DNA of 64,000 bases from Euonymus europaeus (GCA_963580455.1 OY756957.1:9181001-9245000), one strand, 5' to 3'; shown: positions 41,556 through 53,484, counted from the stretch's first letter. Numbers and translations: made by a program. The notes: a model not told the origin generated them from the letters alone.

Positions 41556-44003
41556 TCAACCCCGGCTATCTCTCCGATGTGTGGTCGATCCCTCTATAAC
41601 TTCTCTAGCGATTATCCCTTCAATTTTATCTCTGATTACTGCTTCATCTGATTTGCTTGATAGCCCCAAAGCTTGCCAAGTCGCCATGGTATCATCCACC
41701 TCAGCCTTATCTAAGTCTAGAGCCACACAACTAGGTCCAGAAGAAATAACAAGATTAGAGCTACAATCACTTGATTCTTGTGTTATATTATCATCCATTC
41801 CATGACCACGCCGTCTTTTTCTGATACGGGCACCCTCCTCAGATACACGCAAGCTTTGATTCAGTAAAATTTGTCTGAAGTTACCTCTGCTTATACGCCT
41901 CTTCCCCATATCTTTTCTAATTTTTCGAGTAAAACGGTTCGCAGTTTTGGGAGGAAAGCCTGGAGGAAAACTTCCCGCAGAATCAGAGCTTCCATGGGTG
42001 TTTACATGAACCATCGTTTCCTCCTCTAGGCTGTTGAAGCGAAAAATCTGATTTTCCATTGGATATTGCGCCATTGTTGGAATTGTGGCTGGACACGCCA
42101 CTACCTTAGGCATCATTATTGCTGTCATATTATCACAATTATTATTATTAAGGCCCACCTCCTTATCCTGGCCCACCTCTTTATTGCACATGCCCACCTC
42201 TTTATGACACTCTCGGCCTAATACCATATTCTGAGTTAAAGTTGAGCCATCACCAGCCAGTGGGACCACATTATCAATTATGTGGCCTACGCCCATTTCA
42301 ATATCAGCGACCAGACCCATCTCGCCATTAGTGATAGTGGCCACATCAGCTTTGAATAACTCTTTCTCACCATGATTCGCATCAGACTGTATTAACATCA
42401 GTGGACCCTTGTCAAAGTTTTGAAATTCAACTATCGGCAAGGGTAAGCCAGCATCATTCCAACCTGGTAACAGAGAGGACTGTCTGGGGGGAAGGTCCAC
42501 CGGAGAGTCAATTTTTGCCTCCTCCACCACCCCCGGAATGACAGGATCCATAGTAAAAGGTGGGGCAAACAAAAGACGACTGGGCTCCTCAATAATATTA
42601 ACTAAGAACTCTTCACCTTCAACTAATAACTTAATATTCTCAGTTATTGCATGCTTGATCGAGGTAGAAATCAAGATTCGCCCAACATCGACCATCTTTT
42701 TAAGAACAGAAGCATCATCAGTAGTAATATAGCAACCCCATAGGCCTCCGAGTTTAGTGAAAGTCTCCTCACTCCACACATGAAGTGGAATACCTGAAAA
42801 CCGAAGCCATGTAAAACGCTCAAAACTTGTAGCTGAGTGATGCCATGGTTTAATCAGACGGAACCATTCTCCTAGCCAATCACCATTGTGGAGGGTCTCC
42901 ATCATTACATTCATAGATTGGAAAGTCAGTAAAACTTGATAGCCTCCCATCAGTGTAGCTTGAACCTTCACTCCCTTCTTGGCCAATAATTCCTCCAGAT
43001 TCAGGAGACACTCAAAATCCTTTACATACCCAACTGCCGACCTCTCTAACCAAACTTTCTCAGCCTTATTAACCTTCACAAGCAGTTGTTTCATATCATC
43101 TGATTTTTGGGACGTCGACGCCTGAGTTCGAGGCGCAAGTGCCTTCCCTAGCAGTGCATCGGAATATTGCCTAGAGTCCGTGGTTTTTCTTGGAAAGAAG
43201 CGCCTATCCCTTTCCACCGCCGTTCCCTCACCCACAAGGCCGCCATCAGTGCTGCCAGTCCTTGCAAATCTTGCACGATTTGCCCGCAGCTTGAAACTGC
43301 CAAACCAGATGTTATTCATACCTTCCAACACACTAGGAGAAAAAATACCACCAAATCTTGCAAAACCAAATCTGCGACCATTCTTCGTTAGCTTCTTCGA
43401 TATGTAGACATCCTGAATCAGCCCAACCTTTCGTAGAGCCTTCCTTAAGACGAAGTTGTCAACACGATGCGGAAAGTTCTCAAAATAGATGGTACAACTC
43501 TCTTTGGCCGTAGAGATAAGATTCTTTAGAGGTTTATGGTTTATTTGAGGAGGGGGCTTAGTGGCAGGTTCTTGAGTAGATGGAGGGGGAGGTTGTCTTG
43601 GTACGTTAGGTGGTAATGGTGGGGGGAGTTGTCTTGGTGCGGTAGGTGGTAATGGTGGGAAAGATTGATGGAGAGGAACTGATGGATTTTTTTGGTAGGA
43701 GGAATGAAGGTTGGTTGCGGAAACAGGAAGGCTAAGGTTAGTGTTAGGGGAATGGTTGAGGAAAGTTTGATGAGGTAAATGGGTGAACGACGATGATGAT
43801 GGACAGGCGGTTGATATGGTAGTGGTGGCGGAGCCGGGTAGACATCTACCTGATAGGAGACCAGGAGATAGGGGTAGACTAGATGAGAGAGTTGTCATCC
43901 ATACACTTAACAAGGTCTCAAGAGGAAGAAAACCGACAATTTCCAAAATTACCTCTTGGGGACAAGAGTGGTCTTCGAGGGGGAGGAGAATGATGAGGAC
44001 CAA
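41556..44003 (-). CDS. LINE-2 ORF1: RRM plus DUF4283 nucleic-acid-binding protein
   Basis: An 815-codon open frame. The first ATG is at 43898; the part before it opens with TTG and is probably not translated. Counting from 44003, residues 40-160 are Ser/Pro-rich. Residues about 167-245 form an RRM with RNP2-like IYFENFP and RNP1-like RRFGFARF. Residues about 314-480 are the DUF4283 domain (MGGYQVLLTF, WFRLIKPWHHSA, FSGIPLHVW, VGRILIST). The C-terminus has a basic stretch and WQALGLS..GIIAREVIEG. Such proteins bind LINE RNA in the retrotransposition particle. The stop at 41556 lies about 40 bp before the ORF2 ATG. No CCHC knuckle was seen. Confidence 0.88.
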   Translation of the reverse strand: MVLIILLPLEDHSCPQEVILEIVGFLPLETLLSVWMTTLSSSLPLSPGLLSGRCLPGSATTTISTACPSSSSFTHLPHQTFLNHSPNTNLSLPVSATNLHSSYQKNPSVPLHQSFPPLPPTAPRQLPPPLPPNVPRQPPPPSTQEPATKPPPQINHKPLKNLISTAKESCTIYFENFPHRVDNFVLRKALRKVGLIQDVYISKKLTKNGRRFGFARFGGIFSPSVLEGMNNIWFGSFKLRANRARFARTGSTDGGLVGEGTAVERDRRFFPRKTTDSRQYSDALLGKALAPRTQASTSQKSDDMKQLLVKVNKAEKVWLERSAVGYVKDFECLLNLEELLAKKGVKVQATLMGGYQVLLTFQSMNVMMETLHNGDWLGEWFRLIKPWHHSATSFERFTWLRFSGIPLHVWSEETFTKLGGLWGCYITTDDASVLKKMVDVGRILISTSIKHAITENIKLLVEGEEFLVNIIEEPSRLLFAPPFTMDPVIPGVVEEAKIDSPVDLPPRQSSLLPGWNDAGLPLPIVEFQNFDKGPLMLIQSDANHGEKELFKADVATITNGEMGLVADIEMGVGHIIDNVVPLAGDGSTLTQNMVLGRECHKEVGMCNKEVGQDKEVGLNNNNCDNMTAIMMPKVVACPATIPTMAQYPMENQIFRFNSLEEETMVHVNTHGSSDSAGSFPPGFPPKTANRFTRKIRKDMGKRRISRGNFRQILLNQSLRVSEEGARIRKRRRGHGMDDNITQESSDCSSNLVISSGPSCVALDLDKAEVDDTMATWQALGLSSKSDEAVIRDKIEGIIAREVIEGSTTHRRDSRG

Positions 44004-44389
44004 GGGAGGAAGCTCATGCTTATAATTGTGTGTGTAGGACTCGGATCAAAGAGGAGAAGAGAGACGCAGTTGAATAAGGGAAGCGGGGGTCAATGTTATT
44101 CATGGAGTCTATTGAAGGTAGTAACGAAGGCAATGGGATGCAAGGTGAGATGAGCTATGGGTTCAGGATGTGGACTATTGGACAGGAGCAAGTCTAGTAG
44201 CAATCTAGAAGTTTTAATTAAATAATGTGTTTTATTCCTTTAGGGTTTCGTTTTGCTATTTAGTTAAGTTGTAAGAGTTGTTTGGGGGAATGAAATTAAA
44301 AACGGAGGCTTTCTCCACCAACTTGAGCATTTTTTGTATGCCTGAGCATATTGACTATGCTTGACCTTGAATCATTCAAGTTTGGATCA
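43991..44389 (+). mobile_element. Gypsy-like LTR segment (copy B)
   Basis: It matches 28929-29337 in the same orientation and ends GGATCA. Unlike copy A it is not followed by the primer-like sequence but by unrelated DNA (ACTTGGTCAAACACTG), as expected for a 3' or solo LTR end. Its left end is cut by the 5' end of LINE-2. Confidence 0.55.
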
Positions 44390-45117
44390 ACTTGGTCAAA
44401 CACTGTTATTCCTCTGCACTAGCCACCAAGCTAAGAAGCAAAATAATTATATACTATCACATCACATACATATGTATCTATTTGTTTTTGAAATTCCAAG
44501 TGGGGCAATTGCCCACACTTAGCCCTGTATAGGTTAGCCCCTGATGCTAAGGTACTCTAATCATCTATCTTTGGCTGTTTGAATTTTTTTCCCATTTATG
44601 TTCACCAGTACTCAATAAAAGTTGATCTATCTCTCTCTATTTGCTAAATAAATTGGAGGTGAAGACCATTTATTGACCCACTCTCCGGCCTTGCGATTTT
44701 TTATTTTCATTCAATTAAGAGTTTTAAGTTGAAGACACTTTGCATTTTTAAGTTGTCGTATCTTTGTATAATATGTATTCAATTCTTCTGAACTCTGCAG
44801 CTTTATTTTTGATGCTGTTGGGTTGTCTTCAATTGAAGTGCACCTCTTCATTATTCTAACTCTCGCCACATTCTTTTGGTTGCTTGTGAATGGCTTAATT
44901 GTTCCACTAGCAATATGTATACTCGAATCGATTTCATTCATGTTCATTTTGTTTATGACATGTGGGATATGGAATAAAATAGTTTCATTTTTAAAAAATT
45001 CGATATCTACAGACTTAAAAAGGAAATAAAGATGGTAATATTTGTGTTTAGAGTTTCTGTAATTCTTGTATCTCATGTTTGTTAATTTATTCAACATGTT
45101 TCATTTTACTTATTTAG
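44390..45117. other. Unassigned stretch before the RGGA pseudogene
   Basis: AT-rich with a short GGGGCAATTGCCCAC palindrome near 44500; no gene. The end (TTACTTATTTAG) is a good splice acceptor for the RGGA exon, so part of it is probably intron. The first RGGA exon was not found. Confidence 0.4.
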
Positions 45118-46533
45118 TGAGGGAGGCAAAGACTGATCCTGGCCACAGTAGGGGCCGTGGCAGTGGACGTGGTGGTGGTTTTAATCGACATTCAAGCAAT
45201 AGTGATGGTACCTTTGGCAACAACAATGGCTTTGTTGGAAGATGCAAACCCTTAGAAGAGGGGGATTTAGAGAAGCCCTCTGAAAGTTGTGGCTATAGCG
45301 AGCCTCATGGCTCTTTCCGTGGGAGTCATCACAGTGGTTTTAGCAATGGAGAAGCTGGAGAAAGGGAGCGTCCTCGTAGGATATATGACGTCGTAGTGGG
45401 ACTGGACATGGGTTAGTAATTTTATATACTGTTTTCTTGGTTAATAAAGTATCTGTAATCTGTTTCTATTTTTTTCCCTCAACTTGTGTTACCTTTTTTC
45501 AGGAATAAATTCAAACATGATGGGGCTTGTTCGTGTTTGTTAGCAATTTTTTAAATCCTTCAATTCTATTTTTCCGTCAACAGGAGATGAGTTTGGAGGA
45601 GTATGAGAAGCTATTGGAAGAAAAGAAAAACTCTACTTGCTCTCAAGGCTAAGGAATGGAAATTTGATGCGGACAAAGAGTTCGAGTCCATGTAACTGCT
45701 TTTAAATAAGAAGAGTAATGCAGACATTTTCATCAAACTGGTAATTCAAATTAATACTTCTAAGTTTTTTTAGTATACAATGTTGTTAAAGAATATTGAT
45801 TTGTTTGTCTTTGATGTTAGGGTCTTGAGAAGGAAAAACATGAAGATGCTACTGATAAGGAAGAGAAAGCCAAGAAGATTTGCAAAATTTTCACAAATTA
45901 AGTTTTATTAATTTTTTTCCTATGTATAATTCTTATTTCCTGTTTGTTCTTGGATCTGTCTTTCTTTCTGTTTTTACTTGTGTAGTGGGGCATGCCACTT
46001 GTTTCTCAACATCCATGTGCCGCTACGACTTGTGATTTCTTTAACAAAGTTGAGCATACTGCTTTTGGAACCGCATATGGTTTTTCGGCTAAGAAAAAGT
46101 GGAGCTTGTGCCCTTTTCTGATATGTTGTGAATTGTCACATATATTGAGCTGTAGTCTTTATATGATAATTTCAATTTTTAATTTTTTTTTCTACATTTG
46201 ATTAATTGTTGAGTATTTTGTTTGTTTGTTTGTGTTATGGAATTAATTCCACCTCATCTGTTAAGAGAAATTTTGGTGTTGATGTTGCCATGGCCGCTCT
46301 ATTTTTTTGTTGTTTAACTTTTTATTAGGGACGTTCCCAACTTATGGTTAATTGCAGTTGTGAGTAAAAATGAGTTTATAAAGCCTACTGAAGGAGAGAG
46401 ATACAACAATCTTGGTGGTCGTGGCCGAGGGCCAGGCCGTAGAGTTGGCTTTGGAGGAGGCAGCTTCTCAAGCAATGTTAATGCTCCTTCAATTGAGGAT
46501 CCATGGCAGTTTCCTTGTTTGTGTGCTAAGTAA
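45118..46533 (+). pseudogene. RGG-repeat nuclear RNA-binding protein A-like gene, broken
   Basis: Exon blocks bounded by GT..AG introns match the plant RGGA (Stm1/HABP4-PAI-RBP1) family. 45118-45411 is RG-rich with GERERPRRIYD. 45503-45540 corresponds to the GNEFKRDGAG block. 45584-45740 reads EMSLEEYEKLLEEKK and NKKSNADIFIKL. 45821-45876 reads GLEKEKHEDATDKEEKAKK. 46358-46533 reads EFIKPTEGERY, an RG-rich stretch, then IEDPWQFP before TAA. The family binds RNA and associates with ribosomes in plant cells. Frameshifts near 45390 and 45630, a TAA inside the LEEYEK exon near 45650 and one at 45691, and no first exon show it is inactive. Retained introns exclude a processed pseudogene. Confidence 0.83.
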
Positions 46534-46568
46534 TTTATGAATGCTGCCTCAGAATTCCCTGTGATCTA

Positions 46569-47873
46569 TGCTATATCGTTAGTAGCAATTTAAAATAATT
46601 TTACAACTATACCAATAATATATAATGGACAACTAAAAGTCGATCCCACAAGGAGTGATACTAATAAATATACAATCTAACACTTTAATATAATTTACCA
46701 TAATTGTAAAGGAAGAGGAAGTTTAAGTCTCATAAAATATAACAATAAAGATAAAAACATTAGCATTAAAAATAAAAATATAAAGTATATGATGACATGT
46801 CTATTTCAAAAAAAAAAAGTATATGATGACATGTCCTGAAAATCCTTGCTAGGACTCACTATCCACTACAAAATAATCAAATAATTTATAAAAAATGATA
46901 AATTGAAACTTTCAACAAGTATATGATGACAACATTCACAACAAGGTTATGGTCATACTCTTGTTGTATGATTCTCTCTTAAGTGTATGTACAGTGTATG
47001 GTGTCTACCTCAGTACTTGTATTCTCAATTAAAATCTAGCATCGTGTCTACATCAATTAACAATCAAAAACCCAATAAGAGAAAGAGAATATGAACATCA
47101 CAATAATTCTAATACATGGTGTTTGTACTTAGATATTGAAAAATTAATTTCTCATAATTCGTTTTAACCAAATTATATGTTGCAAATAAGAACATATTCA
47201 ACAAGACAATTGATCATTTTCTACAACAATTAATTCCAATAGATGTCTCAAAGTTAGCTATTCAAAGAAACAACACTATTAGAATTCACATATCATGAAA
47301 AAATCAAAATCATCATCCTTGTAAGAAAATATGAAATCCACACACTTATAAAATTGAAATCATGTTAGGACTTCAAAGTTAAACCCTAACTACAAAAGTT
47401 TAATTATACATAACCAAGTAGAACATAAAACTTAAGAAATACACACTAAGAATACAACCCATTTTTTCTCCTCCTTTGTTCTTCTCACCAAAACATTTCT
47501 TCTTCTTCCTTTGTTTCTTCAAATCTTTCCAATCTCTCATCACCAAAGACTTTCCTTCCTTTTATAGACAAAACATATGACAAATATCATGCAAATATCA
47601 TGATATTTACCGTACAAGTGGAACATAAAATACAAATATCATACAAGATATTTATGTAATGTTGTGGATGACATAACTCCACTTATAGATGAAGTATTCT
47701 ACAATTGCTTAGGCTTGGGTTGAATCATAAGTAAGCAACATTGCATCAAAACAATAAATTGATAGTCAAAATAATATTTGAATTTAATGCACAAAAACTA
47801 TCACTTTCAAGCTTAATCATTCATAAGTGCCTATATTTAACCAACATCTAAATGTATATTTTGGCACTTATCA
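46569..47873 (-). repeat. Athila-like 3' LTR, about 1305 bp
   Basis: On the minus strand it starts TGATAAGTGCCAAAATATA at 47873 and probably ends ATATAGCA at 46569. It contains TATAAAAGGAAGG (near 47565) and CCTTGTGGGATCGAC (near 46640), typical near Athila LTR ends. It matches the solo LTR at 5375-6440 over its first about 1020 bp. A 15-bp phrase TATGATGACATGTC is repeated at 46789 and 46820 just where the other copy stops matching. Confidence 0.75.
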
Positions 47874-49268
47874 CAACCCTCAACCAGCTTATTGCTAGTC
47901 CTTATCAATACAAGCGTAAAGAAAATGTCATGATGATTTAAAAGGAACATCACACAATAACAGAACAAAACGTAAGAGATCACAATTGCTATCCAAATTA
48001 TTATAGTCACAATTTCCAACATTTGTGTGTGTGTGCACTAAATCAAAACCTTCTTTCCACAAACCATAATTCATAAACCTCAAGAAATTATCCAAGTAAT
48101 AAATCCTCAACTCCATATTCTCAAGGGTTAGAAAATGATTTCAGTGTATAGAATTTCTCTCATGGAGTTGGAAAATAGATATACACTCAGAAGAAAAATC
48201 AATTTAAGGACAAACAAATAAACAAACAGGGATCAAAAGATAGATAGATTAGTTGTCTAGAACTTCCACCATTCTTACCAACAAACTTTCTTTGGAATTC
48301 TCAAAGATGATGAAAATTTGTAATTTTTTTTTCCTTTCTTTCTTTTTTTCTCCTTTTCTTTTGTTGTTTTTTCTTTCACAATACAATACATGTTAAACAA
48401 AGGCTCAATAAGTTACAACATTGTTGTGATTTTTTTTTATCTTTATCATCCCTCCGCATTCAACCAACATTCCACAAACCATGTAATGGTGTTCATTTAC
48501 AGCAATTATTCATTTCCAAAGATCAATGAAAGTTCATAAGTTGTTTTCTCATTTCTCTCCACTCATTTATAATTCACTTTGTGCTTTATCTTGGAAATTC
48601 TCTTGGTATTATGCATTATCATCAATCTTACCAGAAGACTTAGTATTTGTACACAAAAGAGTTTTAGAAATTATTTTCTAATAATCCAGATAGAAAAATT
48701 GACTCAAACCAATTGTATCTAATCATTGAAGTACATGCATATGTCACCACCCCCAACCTAAACTAAACATTATAATAGAGAACTGATTATGGAAATGCAA
48801 TGCAAAAAAAACAGGGGTAGAAAAATACAACCTCTGGGAAGAGGTATGCTGACAATAGTTGTAGTGGAAAGTCCTTAGTGTTGCACCCTATCCATGAGTA
48901 CAGTCAGCATGTGTTCGAGTTTGAGCTAACCAACCTCTAACTGATTTGTGGGCGAGTAGTTCCCTAACATTAGTGAGACTGTGGTGGTTTAGTAGTAACA
49001 GAAGATTGAGATGCTTTCCTTGGTAAGGCAATCGAAAGTCATGGTGTTCGTCGTCTCCTAGCAATGGTGGTCATGTGTCCAGTACTCTGACGCCAAGTAG
49101 ATTTCTCAAGAATAGTTACGGTATATGCGGAAGATAGGGGACTTCGAGGAGGGCGAATGGCCTTACTATAAAGCAACTGTCTGATGAGTCATGGAAAATA
49201 TAAGTTACCAACCTTGGTTAATCTTTTCTCCACAAAGAACTTCGCCTTTAGAATACTCTCCATGTAAA
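47874..49268 (-). other. Athila non-coding region between extra ORF and 3' LTR
   Basis: No gene seen. Directly before the LTR the minus strand reads AATAAGCTGGTTGAGGGTTG, in the position of the polypurine tract region of this family. 48300-48440 is T-rich on the plus strand. Confidence 0.5.
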
Positions 49269-49867
49269 TCATTCATAAATCAAACCATGCGCATCTATAT
49301 ATATGTATAGGATAGAAAGAATACTGCCCCGCCATTGTTGACTATGGCCAATGGGGCACAAGTTACTCTGAAGAGCATAATCAAGTAACCACAACGTTGG
49401 TGGTAAATAAGATCGACGGGTAGCTGTAGCATCGCGATCATGCCTTCTTTGACACATATCATCAATCATTTCCTCTTTGGAAATAAAGATCGGCGGCTGA
49501 AAGCGGAGAGTGACATCAGGAGTAGGCGGAAATCCAAAACATGAACTTACATCTCTAATGTGAATTGAAGCCGAATACCGACAACATCAACCTGATAAAT
49601 TGGTTGAGCTATAGAAGGGTGTGGTAATTGTAGAAGAGTGTGATAAAATGATTTAACGATATCAGGATACACTGGGTAAACTTCTTCTGGATCTAGTTCG
49701 ACTAAGAACATCAGAGAATGATCTCGAAGGTAGCTTTGTGCCCAATGATTGGCAGGTTCGTTCAGGACGTTAGAATCGATTCTTCGCTCAGGAATGATTT
49801 TAGCTCTAGCAAATAAGGCCTTCGAAGATGAAGAATTGGGAATGGCGACTCTTCGGCGACGTGGCAT
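49269..49867 (-). pseudogene. Athila extra ORF (plant transposon protein domain / env-position ORF)
   Basis: It starts MPRRRRVAIPN at 49867. The block WAQSYLRDHSLMFL..PVYPDIVKSFYHTL resembles the plant-specific domain of Athila ORF1-type proteins, in which a PVYP..V..FY motif is typical. A stop at 49547 and frameshift follow; the second part (to 49269) has TLWLLDYALQSNLCPIGH and RRGxxL-like sequence of the same domain. In Athila elements an ORF here, after pol, has been called env-like. I see no signal peptide or membrane segment, so an envelope role is unsupported. Confidence 0.65.
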
Positions 49868-50587
49868 ACTGTTTAGGAGGAAGAAAAAAATTGGTCGTAA
49901 GAGACAACAATAAAGACATCAGAGTTTAAAAAAATAATAAAGAAGAGCGTGAAAGAAAAAACAGGGGCACACCATTTTTTTTCAAATTTTTTTTTGTTTT
50001 TTTTCAAATTTTTTTTAAAAATAAATAAATAACTAATGCTTATTCACATGTAAGGTTACAGAGGCTCATTCCAATGACTTCTGTACTAACGCCATCAAGT
50101 GTTTTCCTTCGGCCTCACAGGAGACCACAACTTTTGTCCATGGGATCAAAATGTAAACCTTCAGGTCTTATACTAATGACAATACCATCATGAGATGCTC
50201 TCCCTCCCAGTTGCCCTATAAGAAAACATTTGAAAATCCAAACCACATTAAGATTGTGAAGAAAGCTCACACCTTGGACATGTGGGCGCAATCAAGTCTC
50301 ATGCACATAGAAATGTACAGTGGCCACCTGAAGGTGAAAGTGAAATGAAGTATTCTAATAATAATTTTTTATATAAAAAAATAAAATAAAATAAATACGC
50401 AAGTAGAATGAGAAAGAAATATGAGTTGCCTCCCACAAGCTCTAAGTTTAGCGTCGTCAGCCAAGCGAAACGACATATCACTTGAGTGGAACAGGATCAG
50501 AGAGCCTTAAATCTTCATCAACATGTTTTGTTGCTGGCTCTAAATAGTTTTTGAGACGATGACCATTACCTTGAAAATATTTTCAAT

Positions 50588-51586
50588 CTATGGGTGTTGA
50601 AGATTCACTGCACCATGTGAAAAAACATGAGTAATAAGAAATGGTCCATACCAACGTGAACGAAGCTTACTTGGGAATAGTCGAAGGCGTGAGTTATATA
50701 ATGAGACTTTTTGACCAAGTTCAAAATGCTTTCTCAAAATGGTCTTGTCATGATAGATCTTGGTATTCTCCTTGTAAATTTTAGAACTCTCATACGCTTC
50801 ATTTCGGAGTTCTTCCAACTCACTCAACTACAACTTTCACTGCTCTCCTACAGCCTCTATATCAAAATTTTATTGTTTGATAGCCCAATATGCTTTGTGT
50901 TCTAATTCAACTGGTAAATGACTGGGTTCGCCAAAAACTAACCTGTATGGTGACATTCCAATCAGAGTCTTATAGGCTGTACGATAAGCCCATAGAGCAT
51001 CTGTAAGACGATCAGACCAATCCTCGCGTGAGGAGCTCACAGTCCTGTCCAATATCCGCTTAATTTCTCTGTTACAAATTTCAACTTGTCTATTGGTTTG
51101 TGGATGATATGGTGTGTACACCTTATGTTTGACTCCGAATTTGCTCAATAATGCTGCAAAGAGTTTGTTATTGAAGTTTGATCCTCTATCACTAATGATT
51201 TCCATAGGTGTTCCAAATCGTGCAAAAATATGTTCTTTAAGAAATTTGAGAACAACTCGAGAATCATTAATCTTGGATGGAATTGCTTCCTCCCACTTTG
51301 AAACATAATCCACAACAAGTAAGATATATAAATAAGCTTTAGATGAAGGAAAAGGTCCCATGAAATCAATGCCCCATTCATCAAAAATTTGAACTATCAA
51401 AATAGGAGATAAAGGCAAATAATTTCTAGATGAAAGATTACCCAACCGTTGACATCTATTACAGGTAGAGCAAAAAGTATATTCATCCTTGAACAAACTT
51501 GGCCAATAAAACCCACATTGTAGTACTTTCAGAGCTATCTTCTTTGAACCACAATGTCCTCCACAAGCGTAAGAGTGACAAAACAT
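50588..51586 (-). pseudogene. Athila integrase
   Basis: The open part starts with the zinc region ([13 protein letters not shown], then CSTCNRCQR). The catalytic core follows with WGIDFMGPF (first Asp, near 51380), IISDRGSNF (second Asp, near 51190) and [16 protein letters not shown] (Glu, near 51080). The [12 protein letters not shown] segment follows. A stop at 50870 separates the C-terminal part (50827-50588: [46 protein letters not shown]). The DDE triad is intact. Integrase inserts the cDNA copy into nuclear DNA. Confidence 0.87.
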
Positions 51587-51948
51587 GAGTATCGACTGAA
51601 ATTTTGATTCTGGTACACATCGTCTGATGATTTGGTCAGAACACCATTTGAAAAGGTATAGGTCATCCCATATGTAATACTTTCCATTGTCACGAGCTTG
51701 TCCTTGGAAGTTCTTGTTAAACTTCCTGGAAGACTACCTGTAATGAGATAATTGACAATGTCAGCATACCAAGGTGTAGAAATTGTTAAAGAAAACAATT
51801 CCTCATCAGGGAAGTTATCATTTAGGGGCAAAGATTCTTCTTCGGTCACTGAATTCTTCACCAAGTAGTTGAGATTATCGACCACCACATTCTTGGATCC
51901 TTTGTTATCCTTAACCTCTAGATCAAACTCTTGTAGTAATAAAATCCA

Positions 51949-53484
51949 TCAGATTAAATGTGGCTTCGCATCCTTCTTTTGAAAAATATACCTAAGAGTT
52001 ACATGATCAGAAAATATAATTACCTTAGTTCCAATTAAATAAGGACGAAATTTTTCTAAGGCAAAAATAACATATAGAAGTTCCTTCTTCGTAGTGGAGT
52101 AGTTTAGTTGGGCATCATTGAGTGTTCTACTTGCATAATAGATGACATGAGGTCCTTTATTCACTTGTTGTCCCAAAACTACTCCCACTACATAATCAAA
52201 AGCATCACACATTAGTTCAAAAGGAAGGCTCCAATTGGGAGGCATCATGATTGGTGCTGATGTGAGAAGTAGTTTAAGCTTGTTAAAAGCCGCTAGACAT
52301 GTCTCATCAAAATCAAAAGTCACATATTTTGATAGTAAAGTATAAAATGGTCTAGCTATCTTGGAGAAGTCCTTGATGAATCTCCTGTAGAACCGTGCAA
52401 GTCTAAGGAACGATCTTATTTCCTTAACTGTTGATAGAGGTGGAAGGTTACTTATCAGATCCACTTTTGCTTTGTCAAACTCTATTCCCTTCCTAGAGAT
52501 GATATGAACAAGAAAAATTCCTTGTTGAACCATAAAATGGCATTTCTCCAGTTTAAAACTAAATTACATTCCTGACATCTTTCTAGAACCAAGGCAAGAT
52601 TATGGAGGCATTTATCAAAAGATGAACGAAATACACTACAATCATCCATAAATATCTCAATATTGTGCTCCACTATACTTGAAAATATGCTCATCATACA
52701 CATTTGAAAAGTACCTGGAGCATTGAAATTTGATTGTTGCCCGAGTATCCATCAGGAAAGCAATAATGGTTGTGACCTGCAAGACGTTCCAACATTTGAT
52801 CAATGAAAGGTAATGAAAAATGATCTTTTCTAGTACCTCAATTAACTTTCTGTAGTCTGTGCAAACACGCCATCCTGTTTAAACTCGTGTGGAAACCAAA
52901 TCATTGTCTTTATTACGGACTACTATAACTCCAGATTTTTTAGGAACCACTTGTATCGGACTAACCCATTTGCTATCAGAGATAGGGTAAATGATGCCAA
53001 CATCTAGTAATTTGAGTACTTCTTTTAGCATCACTTTCTTCATTATTGGGTTAAGCCTGCATTGAGCATCTCTTGTTGGTTTTGTTCCTTCCTCTAGTAG
53101 TATTCGATGCATACATCTAAAGGGACTAATTCCTCTAATATCAGCAGTACTCCATCCTATTGACATTTTATGCCCCTTCAATACCCTTAACAATTTCTCT
53201 TCTTTTTCAGTATTGAGATCAGATACAATGATTACGGGAAAAGTATTTTCTTCTCCCACATATGCATACTTCAAATGCTTTGGTAGTTCCTTCAACTTCA
53301 ATTTGGGTGCTTGCACAATAGATGGTACAAATTTGGTGTTAAGAGTTGGTAAAGGCTCAAAAGCAAAAATATACATACCTAAAGAAGTTAGGGCTTTAAG
53401 GTGAGCCAAAACTTCTCTGACTTGTTTATCATCATCTATGCTTGCAAGGTTATGAATTAAACTTATCCACAATATCATGATCAC
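51949..53484 (-). pseudogene. Athila reverse transcriptase and RNase H
   Basis: The first block ends KLLDVGIIYPISDSKWVSPI and VVPKKSG, the RT entry motif (about 52970-52890). The middle, near 52880-52710, is broken. The catalytic motif reads FMDDCSVF where FMDDFSVFG/YMDD is usual (about 52660). RNase H follows (52533-51949) with SFLRLARFYRRFIKDF, FELMCDAFDYVVGVVLGQ, TTKKELLYVIFALEKFRPYL and SDHVTLRYI. Stops at 52879, 52500 and 51949 and frameshifts between blocks make it inactive. Residual frames continue to 51535 with linker sequence toward integrase. Confidence 0.85.

Larger units (their letters stand above)
38860..43990 (-). mobile_element. L1-type LINE (LINE-2), minus strand, 3'-truncated
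   Basis: Nearly complete ORF1 (815-codon frame) and ORF2 with only one nonsense codon and one frameshift, so younger than LINE-1. ORF2 stops abruptly in the region after RT at about 38860; zf-RVT, RNase H and the poly(A) end are absent and chromovirus sequence follows. Loss of a LINE 3' end is not expected from normal retrotransposition, which truncates 5' ends. Confidence 0.87.

Noticed and set aside
5375..47873. Athila LTRs at 5375-6440 and 46569-47873 as the pair of one element
   Set aside because: They are in opposite orientation and the internal Athila genes lie outside the interval, so one is a solo LTR and the other a 3' LTR.
49269..49867. Athila downstream ORF as a viral envelope gene
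   Set aside because: No signal peptide or transmembrane segment is visible; sequence fits the plant transposon protein domain instead.
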